Of a DNA stretch of 64,000 bases, positions 21,069 through 31,034 are shown one piece after another (positions within the stretch are counted from its first letter, which is position 1; the number at the start of each line of letters is the position of its first letter). Below the pieces are notes generated by a model. That model did not search any database, was not told where the DNA came from, and was given only the letters and a program-made list of their open reading frames with translations. The position numbers and the translations under genes were made by a program. The stretch is from Nitzschia sp. pyKryTriq1 (Eukaryota > Bacillariophyta > Bacillariophyceae > Bacillariales > Bacillariaceae): the NCBI GenBank assembly GCA_956465555.1, contig OY101119.1:62001-126000 (forward strand), given 5' to 3'.

Positions 21069-22671
21069 ATGCCAAAGCCAAAAGGTACGTCCCGCAATGT
21101 TCCCATGCATGAATGAATGAATACGAATGAATGAATACGAATGAATGAATACGAATGAATGAATAGTATGAATGAATGAATAGTATGAATGAATGAATGC
21201 ATACGAATGAATGATCGTTATGGAGAGAGAGAGAGACAAGTGAGTTGGAGTCCGCAAGCAGCCAGTCAGTCAGTCAGTCAGTCAGTGGCTACACTGTCTG
21301 TGAAGAAGCGACAAGTCAAGTCAAGTCAAGTCAAGTGGCGTAGACATTAGACTACTGGATGGATGGATGGATGGACCCTTGGACCATTGGACCATTGGAC
21401 GAGTGGAAGGGATAGCTCTATATTATAGAAAGTGCTGTGCTATCAGAGCAGGTGGAGCGGAGAGGAAGAAAGGACGTGACGTACCGTGATGTGACGTGAC
21501 GAAGGCGAGGAGCAATGAGGCTGCTGCCGGATAAGTCAAGGAATGATGGTGTTCCAAGCGCAAAGCACAACACGACACGACACGACTACTTGAATGGAAC
21601 AACGAGATTGTCTTGTTATTTCCAATGGCTGGCTGGCTGGCTTGCTGGCTGGAGAGATGCTGCTGATGATTCCCATGTCTGTCCGACTGACTTGTACCGA
21701 ATGTTGTTGTCCTGTCCTGTACTGTACTGTACTGTACTTTGTTTTACTGTTTTTGATCTTGATCTGGATCTGGATTGTATTCTTACACTCTTCATTTCCT
21801 CCATCCATCCATTATGGATCTATCGATCTATCTATCTATCTACTTGATAATGTGCACTGTATTCTGTCATGTAATTCAGGAAAGGGAGGAAAGAATAGAA
21901 GGCGAGGAAAGGGAGATGGAGAAGAATCAAAACGTGAATTGGAATTCAAGGAAGATGGTAAGTCAGTCATATTATATTATATTATGTATGATGTTTCGCT
22001 TTGTTGCACTTTAGTAATGTTGAGTTGAGTTGAGTTGAGTTGATCGAATCGATGCTTGCTTGATGAGTGAATGAATGAATTGGATGGGGAGGAAGATTGT
22101 ATCGTATACAATGGATCGATCGTTTCATCCAACTCGAATCTCTTTTATGATGGAGATGGATTGGGGCGAGGCATGGTGGGATCGATAGTAGAACGTCCAA
22201 CCCTATCGACGGACTGGAATATCCGCTCTGCTCTCCTGTTATATCTTTACTCATATCCATACCCATACCCATATCCATATTCTCACTCACCGCCTTCGCC
22301 CTCACCCCTCACCCCTCCGACACCCAAACTCATTCAACTCAGGCCAAGAGTATGCACAAGTCGTGAAAATGTTGGGAAATGGTCGTTGCGAATGCTTTTG
22401 CTTTGACGGTGTGACACGACTGGGACATATTCGTGGAAAGATGCGCAAAAAGGTATGGATCACGGCCGGTGATATCATCCTCGTGGCCAAACGAGACTTT
22501 CAAGATGAAAAGGTGGATATCGTGCATAAATATTCGGCCGATGAAGCACGTAATCTCAAACAATATGGAGAATTGCCAGAAAATGCCCGTATCAATGAGA
22601 CCGCCGTCGATATGGCCATGGCAGACGATAATGATGACGACGATATCGGTATCGCCTTTGATGATATCTAA
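21069..22671 (+). CDS. EIF1A: Translation initiation factor eIF1A, 3 exons
   Basis: Proposed join 21069-21084, 21880-21957, 22343-22671, giving 140 residues. Exon 1 encodes only MPKPK plus one base. Donors read GTACGT and GTAAGT, acceptors TTCAG and CTCAG, and each join keeps the family sequence ([13 protein letters not shown] and [16 protein letters not shown]). The protein has the basic N-terminal tail, the OB fold (about 30-100; [62 protein letters not shown]) and an acidic tail ending DIGIAFDDI. eIF1A binds the A site of the 40S subunit and promotes scanning and start codon choice together with eIF1. Intron 1 (795 nt) is full of short tandem repeats. Confidence 0.95.
21106..21400. repeat. 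Cluster of distinct tetra- to decanucleotide arrays inside eIF1A intron 1
   Basis: Successive tandem arrays: ATGAATGAATACGA and variants (about 21106-21210), GAGAGAGAGA (21221-21236), AGTC repeats (about 21264-21287), TCAAG repeats (21314-21336), TGGA repeats (21356-21375), then TTGGACCAT-type repeats to about 21400. They lie within the intron and do not touch the splice sites. Confidence 0.75.
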
Positions 22672-23459
22672 ACTACAAGTACTCTACTAGTACTCGAGTA
22701 CAGTACATACAATATACTGGACTAGTAGACTGGACTGGACTGGACTATACTGGACTATACTGTACTGGTCTGATAGACGGAATAATACTATGATGAGAGC
22801 ATTGTTCTATCGAGTACGAGTACAAGGACTTGGACTTGAGTGTCGAATGAATATTCTTCCGCCTTTGACTAACTGAACAACAAGAACTATAACAAGAACT
22901 ATACATACCACTACAATCTAGTCATACTATCTACTACTACTAGCTAGTAGTAGATTAGAGACTCTACTACTAGCTAGTAGAGTAGAGCTTCGGACCCCTG
23001 GTAGAGAGACTACACAGATGCTACAGGAGAGAGTTTTCACACATGACTTTACGCATGATATGTATAGAGGACGGGCGGGGATGGGCGTTACCGTACCGGT
23101 AGCAAGATGGCGAGTTCTCTGTGGGGCCACACTGTGAGACCTCGTAGCTCCACGAACTATGTAACAAAGAAGGACTGGCCGGTGCGTCACTCGGCGTACT
23201 TTGATTGGCTCAGATTATCTCGCTGGTTGTGAAGTTCAGCATTTGTTGACTACTCCGACTGCCAATGTACTATAGGAGCCGCACGGCAGGAAAACAAAAC
23301 ATCCATAGGATGCCGAAGTCTATTATCTATCGATCTCTCTACTAGTAGAATAGCTGGCTTTTGAACATCGTAAACATATTTCAACTATTTGCAGTAAAGT
23401 GCTTCCATTTCGGTAGACAAAGCAGAGCATGTACATTGTTTTTCGTTGACTATCCATTA
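22672..23459. other. Convergent 3' region of eIF1A and the P450 reductase gene
   Basis: After the eIF1A stop come TGGACTGGACTATAC repeats (about 22726-22770) and CTAGTAG palindromes (22930-22985). The part from 23000 to 23340 is unique-looking sequence without a credible open frame; the 87-residue frame on the minus strand (22927-23190) has no family resemblance. Confidence 0.45.
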
Positions 23460-26002
23460 TTACGCCCAAAGCTCTTGGACAAAGCGACCTTGGCTTGCCA
23501 GCTTTCCCAAATAGTCCTTGGCTTGGTCAAAGGACATTTGACCATGTTGGACGGCAATTTCTTTCAGTGCTTCCGTCACATCATGACCCATTTTGACTCC
23601 ACCACAGACGTAAATACTCGCCTGGTCGTCGTGAATCAACTTCCATGTCTCCGAGGCATTATGGAGCAACAAATGTTGAACGTATACTTTCTTGCCAGGT
23701 GTTTCACGGGAAAAGGCAACGTGCAAGTTCAAAAACGACCCATCTTCTCGCCAAGCTTCCAATTCCTCTTGATACAGGTAATCCAGTTCCCGTTGTTTGC
23801 ATCCAAAATACAAAATATTCGGTCCGACATTTTTCTTTTCCACCGTTTGCTGATGGTATCGTTCTTGTAACAAGGCTCTCATCGGAGCAACACCCGTTCC
23901 AGGACCAATCATTAGAATGGGACGGGAAGCATCTTGAGGCAATCGAAAGGTCGAAGGCCGGAGGATAATCCGAACATTGCTGCTGCTGTTACTGCTGCTG
24001 CTGCTACTATTTCCTCCACCCGCCTTGCATTCTGCCAGATGGGTCGAACAGACTCCCTGGAATATCGTTCCATCCTTTCGTTGATCTTGTGTGACGGCCA
24101 CGGTCAAATGGACACTCTTGGGATGGACCGACGAGGACGAGGCAATCGTGTAGTATCTGGGAAGTAGGAAATGACAGATACTGATAAAATGTTCCAGAGG
24201 GATTTGGAGGGACGGACAAAGTTTCAACAAATCGACCATTCCGACGTAGCCTTGCATAATCTTTTCTTTGTATTCTTGCTTCCCTTCTTTCGAAGACAAT
24301 CGTAACAAGGCTTGACGATCCAATTTGTCAGTCGCGTATTGAGTGAGCAATTTCAAATCGGATCGTCGGGGTGCCGAAGTCAAATCCAAATAGCGTGTCA
24401 AACACTCTCGAACGGTCAGAGGCATGGGAAAAGGATTTCCGTGCCATTCGTGCCCGGGAGCGGCCTTTAACGAAAAGACAGCATCCAAGTCGTATCCCAA
24501 CGCCTTGGCTACAGTCTCGACGACTAGAGTTTGATTGATGGGCAGCACTCCCAGATTGTCGGCCGTCATGTAGGTAAAGTTGTTGGGAGTATTGGAAATA
24601 TCAATTTCAATGTGCTTGGTCGAACCTCCATCTTGCGGCGATCGTAATTCCTTGACGGTAGTCACTGGACAATCAATGGAGGTAAAGTAGTTTCGTCCCG
24701 AGCCATGAACATGATCCAAAGATACCTTGTGGCGGTCGGTACTAATAGCTTTGGCGGAAGTATCATGATATTCAATCGCATATTCGCACGGTGGCAGTTT
24801 GATTTGACCTTCGGACGCTCCTCCTTCGCTTTGTTTGGCTTTGTTTGGAATGACGGCGCCTTTACAATACTTGTCCTTGAATGCCGTCCACATTTGATCT
24901 TTCCAACTTTCAAAATCTCCTTCCAAATCGGCATCGTCATCTCCCAACCCGAGTGGTAGAATTCGTTGACCGCCCAAGGTTTCCAAGGCTTGATCAAAAA
25001 ACTTCCCCATGGCATTGTAATGTTCGTATTGACGATTTCCTAATCCAAATACACAAAATTCCAATCCTTGAAGAATATTACCGGCCGATGATGATGATGA
25101 CGATGATTCGTCTTCCATTTTCTCCTTGAGCATTTGTACGATTTCATTCGAATTGTCCGTCGGTTCTCCTTCTCCGTACGTGGCAGCCAAGATAATGGCG
25201 CGAGCAGTTGCTCCTCCTGGTAGTAGAAACTGTTCAACATCTTCCCCTACTACATCTTCCAAATCAACGACCCGAATCAAAAATCCATGATCGGGTCCTT
25301 CCCGTTCCAGTTCTTGGGCAAACGATTCCGAGGTTCCCGTTTGCGTCGCATAATAAATCGTGACTTGTCCACCCGGGAATTTCTATCCAAGAAGAAGAAG
25401 AAGAAGAAACGTAGTATAGTAACAACAACAACAGCAACAAAGTGGAAAACATAGTAACAAAGTAGATGACAACGCATACAACATTGTACGAGTAGTTAGT
25501 ATTGTACTGATCGATAGGCGTATTGCGGTTTTCCCACAAGAAGAAACCAATATACTTACAGTCTTATCAATTACTTGGCTACTACTACTACTATTAGTAG
25601 TAGCTTTGTCATCCGACGTGGAGTCCCTTTTCGACTTGTTGGAACCGAATTGTTGTCTGCCAAAAAGAGGACAACCAAGTGAGTGAATGAGTGTATGAAT
25701 GAGTCCGTGAGACAGAGCAAATACTGTACAGTACGAACATTACATCAGAACGATCCTTCACATATCTATGTCTACTACCACTGGCTAGCAGTAGTAATAG
25801 TACTGTTTGAACCATCATCATCGTCATCATAATGCGCATACCTTCGTGTCCGTTCTCGTTGCACTACCAACAAGGCCGACACTAACACCACGGTCACACA
25901 TCCAGTGATCAAAACCGTAATAGTACTTGTATTAGTGGCCGGTAAATAATAATGAAAATAAGAATCATTCATGATCGAAGACTGATGCAGCAAGTCAGAC
26001 AT
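23460..26002 (-). CDS. NADPH-cytochrome P450 reductase, ER-anchored diflavin enzyme, 3 exons
   Basis: Proposed join 26002-25842, 25656-25560, 25382-23460, minus strand, 726 residues. Donors are GTATGC and GTAAGT. A membrane segment lies near 29-45 (VLITGCVTVVLVSALLVV). Then come the flavodoxin domain (YYATQTGTSESFA near 95-107 for the FMN phosphate, YGEGEPTDN near 155, FGLGNRQYEHYNAMGK), the FAD domain (PRYYTIASSS, the RxYS-type motif), and the NADPH domain (MIGPGTGVAPMRA near 578, YFGCKQRELDYLY, YVCGGVKMGHDV). The protein ends in Trp-Ala, the Trp being the usual residue stacking on FAD. The enzyme passes electrons from NADPH to microsomal P450s and related haem proteins. Exon 2 encodes a Ser/Thr-rich hinge. 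The ATG at 26000-26002 gives a short luminal tail; the ATG at 25970-25972 is also possible. Methionine synthase reductase is less likely because of the membrane anchor. Confidence 0.9.
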
Positions 26003-26717
26003 TCTACAGTATCCAATACCCGATATCAGATGATGTATATCAAGCAATCAATCAGTCGATGAAATGAATCCTGTTGGCCTGCTGGTGTTGTTACTTCACT
26101 TTATTGCGCACAAACAAATGTTATATCTACACAACAGCAACAGCAACAGCAACAACCACTCGTGTTGCGAGAATGTGAAAAAGTACATCGTCGGAGCGAT
26201 GATGTGTTCAGACCCGACGAATTGGCGAATCCGAACGAAGGGGTTCAAAAATCGAATCACGGCCGGACGGGCGACAGCGACATTAATTGGACCAACCAAA
26301 TCATGCCATGACATCAATGGGGGCACGTGTCGGAGTTCGCCGGCGGTCCAAGAGAGCGACATAATTCAGCCAATAGAATCAATCCCAATGAATTGCTCGT
26401 CCACGACTCGTTTGACTAGACGCCCACCAAGACTTCTTGCTTGGTGCGATCCATTGATAGTAATAGACTATGAATGGTACCACATACTACTATACTTTAG
26501 TCGAATCTACCACCACAGGAGTATTAGCCGACCTACTGTATCCATTTTTATTCGTACCGACCTTGAAATATACAGTAGGAGTCTGGCGATCAGTCGTAGT
26601 CTACTCGTAGCAGCAGCACTGGCACTGTCGGTAGAAGAGTTGTCATATGTCACGACGACGACGACGACAACGACTCCTCTCACTGACTGACTGACTCCTC
26701 TACTACTAGAGAGATTA
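26003..26717. promoter_or_regulatory. Upstream region of the P450 reductase gene and 3' flank of CRAL-TRIO gene A
   Basis: The part next to 26003 should hold the reductase promoter. It contains CAACAG repeats near 26137-26155 and otherwise complex sequence. From about 26455 to 26717 it is the 3' flank of gene A, repeated at 31830-32123 beside gene B. The 208-residue frame at 26064-26690 crosses the duplicated flank and is not conserved in the other copy, so I do not call it. Confidence 0.45.
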
Positions 26718-28775
26718 TTATTTCTTATTGCGCAAATTTCGAAATCCATGACTGATCCGGTCCAACGATTCTTTTTCAGAGACTTCCATCCATTCGGTAA
26801 TGATGGTTTCTCCAGTAGTTTCGTTTATAGTAGTAACTGCCGGCGATAGAAATCGGCATCCATGTTTGCGTCGTAATATCATGTACACTTCCTTGACGAT
26901 CCCCTTCTTGTTGAGCCGGCTGGTCGAATCGTATTCCTTGCGACGTTCTTCCAAGAGTCGTTTGAAAATTTGATTGCCCGGATATTTCCGTCCTCGAAGA
27001 CCACGTCCCATGATAATATCCAAAGGTCCTGGTTGAAAGATTGGTGGTGGTGGTGGTGGTGAAGCAGAAGAAGAAGAAGAAGAAGGGTCCATAGCAAGAG
27101 AACTGGTAGTAGTACTGCCGTCATCATGTTGTTGTTGTCGTTCTTGTTGTTCTTCTGCTTGGATGAGTCTTGCTAGCCATTGATGTTGTAGATCCAAACG
27201 AATCGTTCCTTCATTGTTGTCGTCGTGGTCCTCCCGAATGGGCAGTGTCGAAAGATTTCTATGTCCCAATTCGGTACCCATCAAGGCACCTCCGTCACCA
27301 TCTCCGCCTCCTTCTTGGAATTGAATAGGTGTCCTCGAAGAAATAGTTGAAGAAGTTGTTGTTGTTGTTGTAGAAGAAGCGTTTTGGATCCATTGCTTGT
27401 GGTATTGCAAATCCAACGAGATACCATCGTCCAATATGGGCAGTGCGTCAAACGGAATTCCAAAGGTGGTAAGATTATTCCGACATTCCCGACTGGATCC
27501 AAAATGTGTCCGCAATCGACACCGATATCTGGATTCTAGAAGAGGTATGCTTTTCGTGCACGCTTCTGTCAACGAAAAATCGTCCGTACAAAAGTGGACG
27601 GCCGCCACACGGGCCGGCATACAAGGAAAGGTCGCCACGAGGGGGGGGACACGTTCGTTGCTATCATCACGAGAGTCGTCTTGCTTGAAACGCCACATGA
27701 TGTAGACTATGCCTCGCTTGGAAATTTCTTCATCGCGAGTGGCCATAATACCCGACCAAAACAACAATTTAGACTTATATATAGTAGACGGGGGGATAAC
27801 GAGATACCGAGATGGCAAAATAATGAGTGAGAGGCAGAGAGAGAAAAGATATTGTGGAGACGACTCACTGATGAGATCCAGCACCGTACAGTACAGTACA
27901 GTACAGTACAATACAAGTAAAATAGAGTACAATAAAATACATACCAAGACTTCATTGGGGTCGTAATCTTTGCACACGCGTGTGCATTGCAGAATAATTG
28001 CCCTTCCACTTCGATCCCGGTGTCGTAGGACTTGTATCCCCCCATCTTCCAATGCTTGACGCACCAGCAGCCCCGGCGCTGCCAGCCCTCCTGTCAGATG
28101 CTCCACCCCCAGATCCGTTCCCACCAGTTCCGGACCGAAGAATTTGCATTTGGCTTCGATGTGCCGCAACACGCGCACGGCTGCTTTGGAGACATGGAAT
28201 GACTCGGCTCGTAAACAACTCAACATTAACCTTTGCATAAACTCGGGTGATGACTGCGCCGTTTGCCGATATAAGTTATGGACTTTCGTGTTGTCCAAGA
28301 AACAACTTGAACTTGAACTTGTAGTAGTAGCGGAACAATCATCGCTGATGGACGAAATCGTCGAAGACTCCTCGTAGATCGAGTTTTGTTTTTGTTTATG
28401 ATTTTGATTTTGACTTCCGTTGATCAGTTGAAAAGCCAACTCGAGCAATTTGGTTTGAACCAACTCGGGCGTTTCATGGATGGGTGTCGACACTCCATGA
28501 ACATCATAAAGAGATTCTTCGCGGTCTTCGGACGTGACACTTTCCAGCATTGCCGAGGGGACATCATGAATGTTTTGCTGGGCAAAGAGTTTAGTCACAA
28601 CTCCAACCATTGCCATATTATTATTGCTGTTGTTGTTGTTGGTATTGAAATCGGTAGCAGTATCAGCAGTAGCAGTAGTATTAGCAGGAGTAGAATTGCC
28701 GTTGCTCAAGTTGCTGTTGATGCTGTTGATGCCGGAGTCGTCGTTGGAGTTGGAGCTGATGGTTGCTGTCGCCAT
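26718..28775 (-). CDS. CRAL-TRIO (Sec14-like) plus DUF6824 protein, gene A, 2 exons
   Basis: Proposed join 28775-27945 and 27773-26718, 628 residues. Donor GTATGT, acceptor TATAAG, phase 0. The frame also stays open through the intron, but the intron reading (repeated YCTVLYCTV) is absent from copies B and C. After an Asn/Ser/Thr N-terminus comes VGVVTKLFAQQNIHDVPSA, conserved in all three copies. A CRAL-TRIO-N-like helical region spans about 170-265 (LMLSCLRAESFHVSKAA ... DRSGRAIIL). The lipid-binding-like region (KLLFWSGIMATRDEEISKRG to THFGSSREC and LTTFGIP) runs to about 390. Then come a Ser/Thr/Pro linker and DUF6824 at about 524-628 (LDIIMGRGLRGRKYPGNQIF, YDSTSRLNKKGIVKEVY, ISHGFRNLR). 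Sec14-type proteins carry phosphoinositides or other hydrophobic ligands. DUF6824 has no established role that I know. Together they suggest a lipid-responsive regulatory protein, which is inference. Confidence 0.82.
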   Translation of the reverse strand: MATATISSNSNDDSGINSINSNLSNGNSTPANTTATADTATDFNTNNNNSNNNMAMVGVVTKLFAQQNIHDVPSAMLESVTSEDREESLYDVHGVSTPIHETPELVQTKLLELAFQLINGSQNQNHKQKQNSIYEESSTISSISDDCSATTTSSSSSCFLDNTKVHNLYRQTAQSSPEFMQRLMLSCLRAESFHVSKAAVRVLRHIEAKCKFFGPELVGTDLGVEHLTGGLAAPGLLVRQALEDGGIQVLRHRDRSGRAIILQCTRVCKDYDPNEVLVCILLYSILLVLYCTVLYCTVLDLISESSPQYLFSLCLSLIILPSRYLVIPPSTIYKSKLLFWSGIMATRDEEISKRGIVYIMWRFKQDDSRDDSNERVPPLVATFPCMPARVAAVHFCTDDFSLTEACTKSIPLLESRYRCRLRTHFGSSRECRNNLTTFGIPFDALPILDDGISLDLQYHKQWIQNASSTTTTTTSSTISSRTPIQFQEGGGDGDGGALMGTELGHRNLSTLPIREDHDDNNEGTIRLDLQHQWLARLIQAEEQQERQQQHDDGSTTTSSLAMDPSSSSSSASPPPPPPIFQPGPLDIIMGRGLRGRKYPGNQIFKRLLEERRKEYDSTSRLNKKGIVKEVYMILRRKHGCRFLSPAVTTINETTGETIITEWMEVSEKESLDRISHGFRNLRNKK

Positions 28776-28923
28776 GTTGGTTTGTCAGTTAGTTAGTTAG
28801 TTAGTTAGCTAGTCAGCCAAGCAGTTAGTGGAATGCGGATGTGGAGAAGGGGTGGGGTGGGGTGATGATTCTTCGGGGTCGGTGATGATCAGTGATGAAA
28901 GTTCTCTCCTATTACTCGCGGTA

Positions 28924-29063
28924 TCTCTGTCTCTCTCTGTCTCTCTCTGTCTCTCTCTGTCTCTCTCTGTCTCTCTCTGTCTCTCTCTGTCTCTCTCTGT
29001 CTCTCTCTGTCTCTCTCTGTCTCTCTCTGTCTCTCTCTGTCTCTCTCTGTCTCTCTCTGTCTC
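28924..29063. repeat. Minisatellite of period 10 (CTCTCTCTGT), about 14 units
   Basis: Thirteen perfect CTCTCTCTGT blocks occupy 28931-29060 with partial units at each end, about 150 bp upstream of the gene A start. The matching position next to gene B (about 34228-34270) has only two to three units, so the array expanded in copy A or shrank in copy B. Confidence 0.95.
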
Positions 29064-29551
29064 GTCGACTTTTTCTTCCGGAATGAAACCGACCGCAGAT
29101 AGCTCTAGCTACTCTAGAGTAGCAGCTTGATGTAGCGGTATGTTCAACAGCAATATCAGAATAGTAGTGATAGGAATATATGATTATAGGATGATAATGA
29201 TGATGATGATGATGATGATGCTGCGTTTCGAGGATGATGATGATGATATGATGATGTGAACAATGAAAAATAATGAAAAGTACAACTATTTCGGTGATGT
29301 ACGTGTACGGTACGTGTACCGGTACAGTAACAGGTACCGTTTACCGTACGCTATCGGCCTGTACTGTAATACCGCTACTTCTATACTGTACTGAAAGTTT
29401 GTACTTGTGTACAGTACCGCTGTTGAGACTCTCCTCCTTCCTGAAAGTGGTTGCACCAACAACAGAAACCTTATTTATTTTTATGCATGTGTGTATCACG
29501 GAAATAATGTTCGCTTCTTCGCTTCTTCTCCTTGCTTTTTATTATTTTTAA

Positions 29552-31003
29552 GGTGGCGTACTAAAAATATTTGCAGGATTTTGGTTCGACTTCCCGGATT
29601 GGTCATTTTGGAATCTTACCGTGACGGAATTCTCGAATCAGCAGTCTAAAATGAACAAGAATAATCAATAGAGATTCCATGATGAAATTTTTATATGTTA
29701 TCCATTCACTAAGATCGAATAAAGTAGAGAACACGTCTCCCATAAATGATGACCGTTTCGGACGGAAGACATCAAACAAGCGAAGACGGGATTTCATTTC
29801 TCGCGACAAATTTAGCTGTCGTAGTGGCCCATGTATTGCTCGTCCGGATCAGGATACATAGCGCGTACTCCCTCTAAAACGCATGCTGGGAGCTTCACAC
29901 GATTTCCGCGTCCGAGCGGTCCGAAAAGGTGCATCGTGATGGCTCGATAGAGCACCTTTCGAGCACGCGATCGATCCGCTTTTTCGTCGTCGACACGAGG
30001 CGGTTCGACGATGCTCTCCAGGCAGTTGCAGTCTAGTACATAGACTTGTAGTTTCTGTTGAGTCTTAGCAACGGACGGGGGCCAGTCGTACGTCGCGCGT
30101 CTCACACGCACCCGAGTCATTACGGGCCGACCACGTCATCGACTGGTCGTGGCTAGGGCGTCTGCGCATGCACGGCGCGTACTAGCGTGGAAGATCCTTC
30201 AGGACATTATCTACCGACGACGGGCAGACTATGGTCGTACGAGTCGCGTAGACCGTGTGTATTGCACTGGCATGTCGGCCAAGTCGGGCTCTGGTCCGAA
30301 AGGTAAGTGGCCGGCGTCGTCAAGGACGACAAAAGAGGCCTCGTCGTCACCGTTGTTGTTGTTGTTGTTGTTGTTTCTCACATTGGCGCATCTTTCATTG
30401 CGACGAGCAGGGTTGGAGAGCATGATGATGATGATGGTGATGATAATGATAATAATAAAACAGCAATCAACCGGGGAAATAAAATAATGAAGTAGTGGCA
30501 GCTCCAAGGGGATGGAGCCACACGGGGCTGTTGTCTGCGTATGTTACAGTGAAAATGACGAGATAGCAATGTTCGATGGAATGCAGCTGGAAGACGATGA
30601 ATAAAGTATCCCACATGAAAGAAGTTCATTACTAGTCTACTCTATATATGCCAGGGACGTTAACTTCGCCTAGTTTCCGAAAGTTCCGCACTTCCTCATG
30701 TCTGTATAAAGTTAGGAAGGCTAGAAACCGGCTATTTAGGACAAAATGACTACCTAGGCACTAGGTTTCCGTTGAAGGTGCGGAAACTCTCCAAACAGTC
30801 AAAAGTTACCATCTACACAGTCTAAGTAAAAAGTATTGCATGCGCAACATTAACGTCTGACACATATAATGCATCCAAGTAGCTCGCCGAAATTGGCTAT
30901 CTAGTTCGGCGAGATTGCGATCCAGTCGTGTACGTTTGAGTACCGGATTCTACAGGAAACACTAATTCAGTCCTTTTCTGCCCATATTTTTTAGTACGCC
31001 ACC
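29552..31003. mobile_element. TTAA-flanked DNA transposon (piggyBac-type), non-autonomous, 1452 bp
   Basis: Both ends carry the inverted repeat GGTGGCGTACTAAAAA, extended imperfectly to about 26 bp, and both are bordered by TTAA (29548-29551 and 31004-31007). TTAA target duplication is the hallmark of the piggyBac superfamily. The interior has no transposase-length frame, so it would need one supplied from elsewhere. It does hold one 102-residue ORF on the minus strand. The element interrupts the 5' flank of duplication copy A; copy B lacks it at the matching site, so insertion probably followed the duplication. Confidence 0.8.
29812..30120 (-). CDS. Small ORF inside the TTAA element, resembling the P2X7 intracellular-type motif
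   Basis: 102 residues from the ATG at 30118-30120. The C-terminal half (ARKVLYRAITMHLFGPLGRGN, then KLPACVLEGVRAMYPDPDEQ and YMGHY) follows the pattern I know from the zinc-associated intracellular domain of P2X7-like proteins: an LGxGxR turn, an IP/LP-x-C-V segment, then I/V-R-x-x-YP and Y-x-G. That domain is found alone in many non-animal genomes and often in transposon-linked ORFs. The N-terminal half is not recognised. It may be element cargo, or a host gene fragment carried by the element. The resemblance was judged by eye and not tested. Confidence 0.45.
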   Translation of the reverse strand: MTRVRVRRATYDWPPSVAKTQQKLQVYVLDCNCLESIVEPPRVDDEKADRSRARKVLYRAITMHLFGPLGRGNRVKLPACVLEGVRAMYPDPDEQYMGHYDS

Positions 31004-31034
31004 TTAAAAGCCCCTCTAATAGTAGAATCCAAAG

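Larger units (their letters stand above)
26455..29547. repeat. Segmental duplication, copy A (contains CRAL-TRIO/DUF6824 gene A)
   Basis: Matches 31830-34880 in the same orientation. The match includes the 3' flank (CTTTAGTCGAATCTACCACC, GTCTACTCGTAGCAGCA, CTCTAGTAG before the stop), both gene ends, and the 5' flank (TCTTCCGGAATGAAACCGAC, ATGATAATGATG-type runs, GCTGAAAGTGGTTGCA). The copy continues for about 20 bp beyond the inserted TTAA element (AGCCCCTCTAATAGTAGAAT from 31008). Similarity is lower in the central coding part. Confidence 0.85.

Noticed and set aside
26064-26690. A 208-residue frame upstream of the P450 reductase gene
   Set aside because: It spans the boundary of the duplicated flank and is not maintained in the other copy.
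26718-28775. Gene A as one uninterrupted 685-residue frame
   Set aside because: The stretch 27774-27944 is in frame but reads as repeats (GTACAGTACAGTACA), is absent from genes B and C, and is bounded by GT-AG sites at the shared intron position.
28924-29063. Open frames with LSLSVSLC repeats
   Set aside because: Translation of the 10-bp minisatellite, not a gene.
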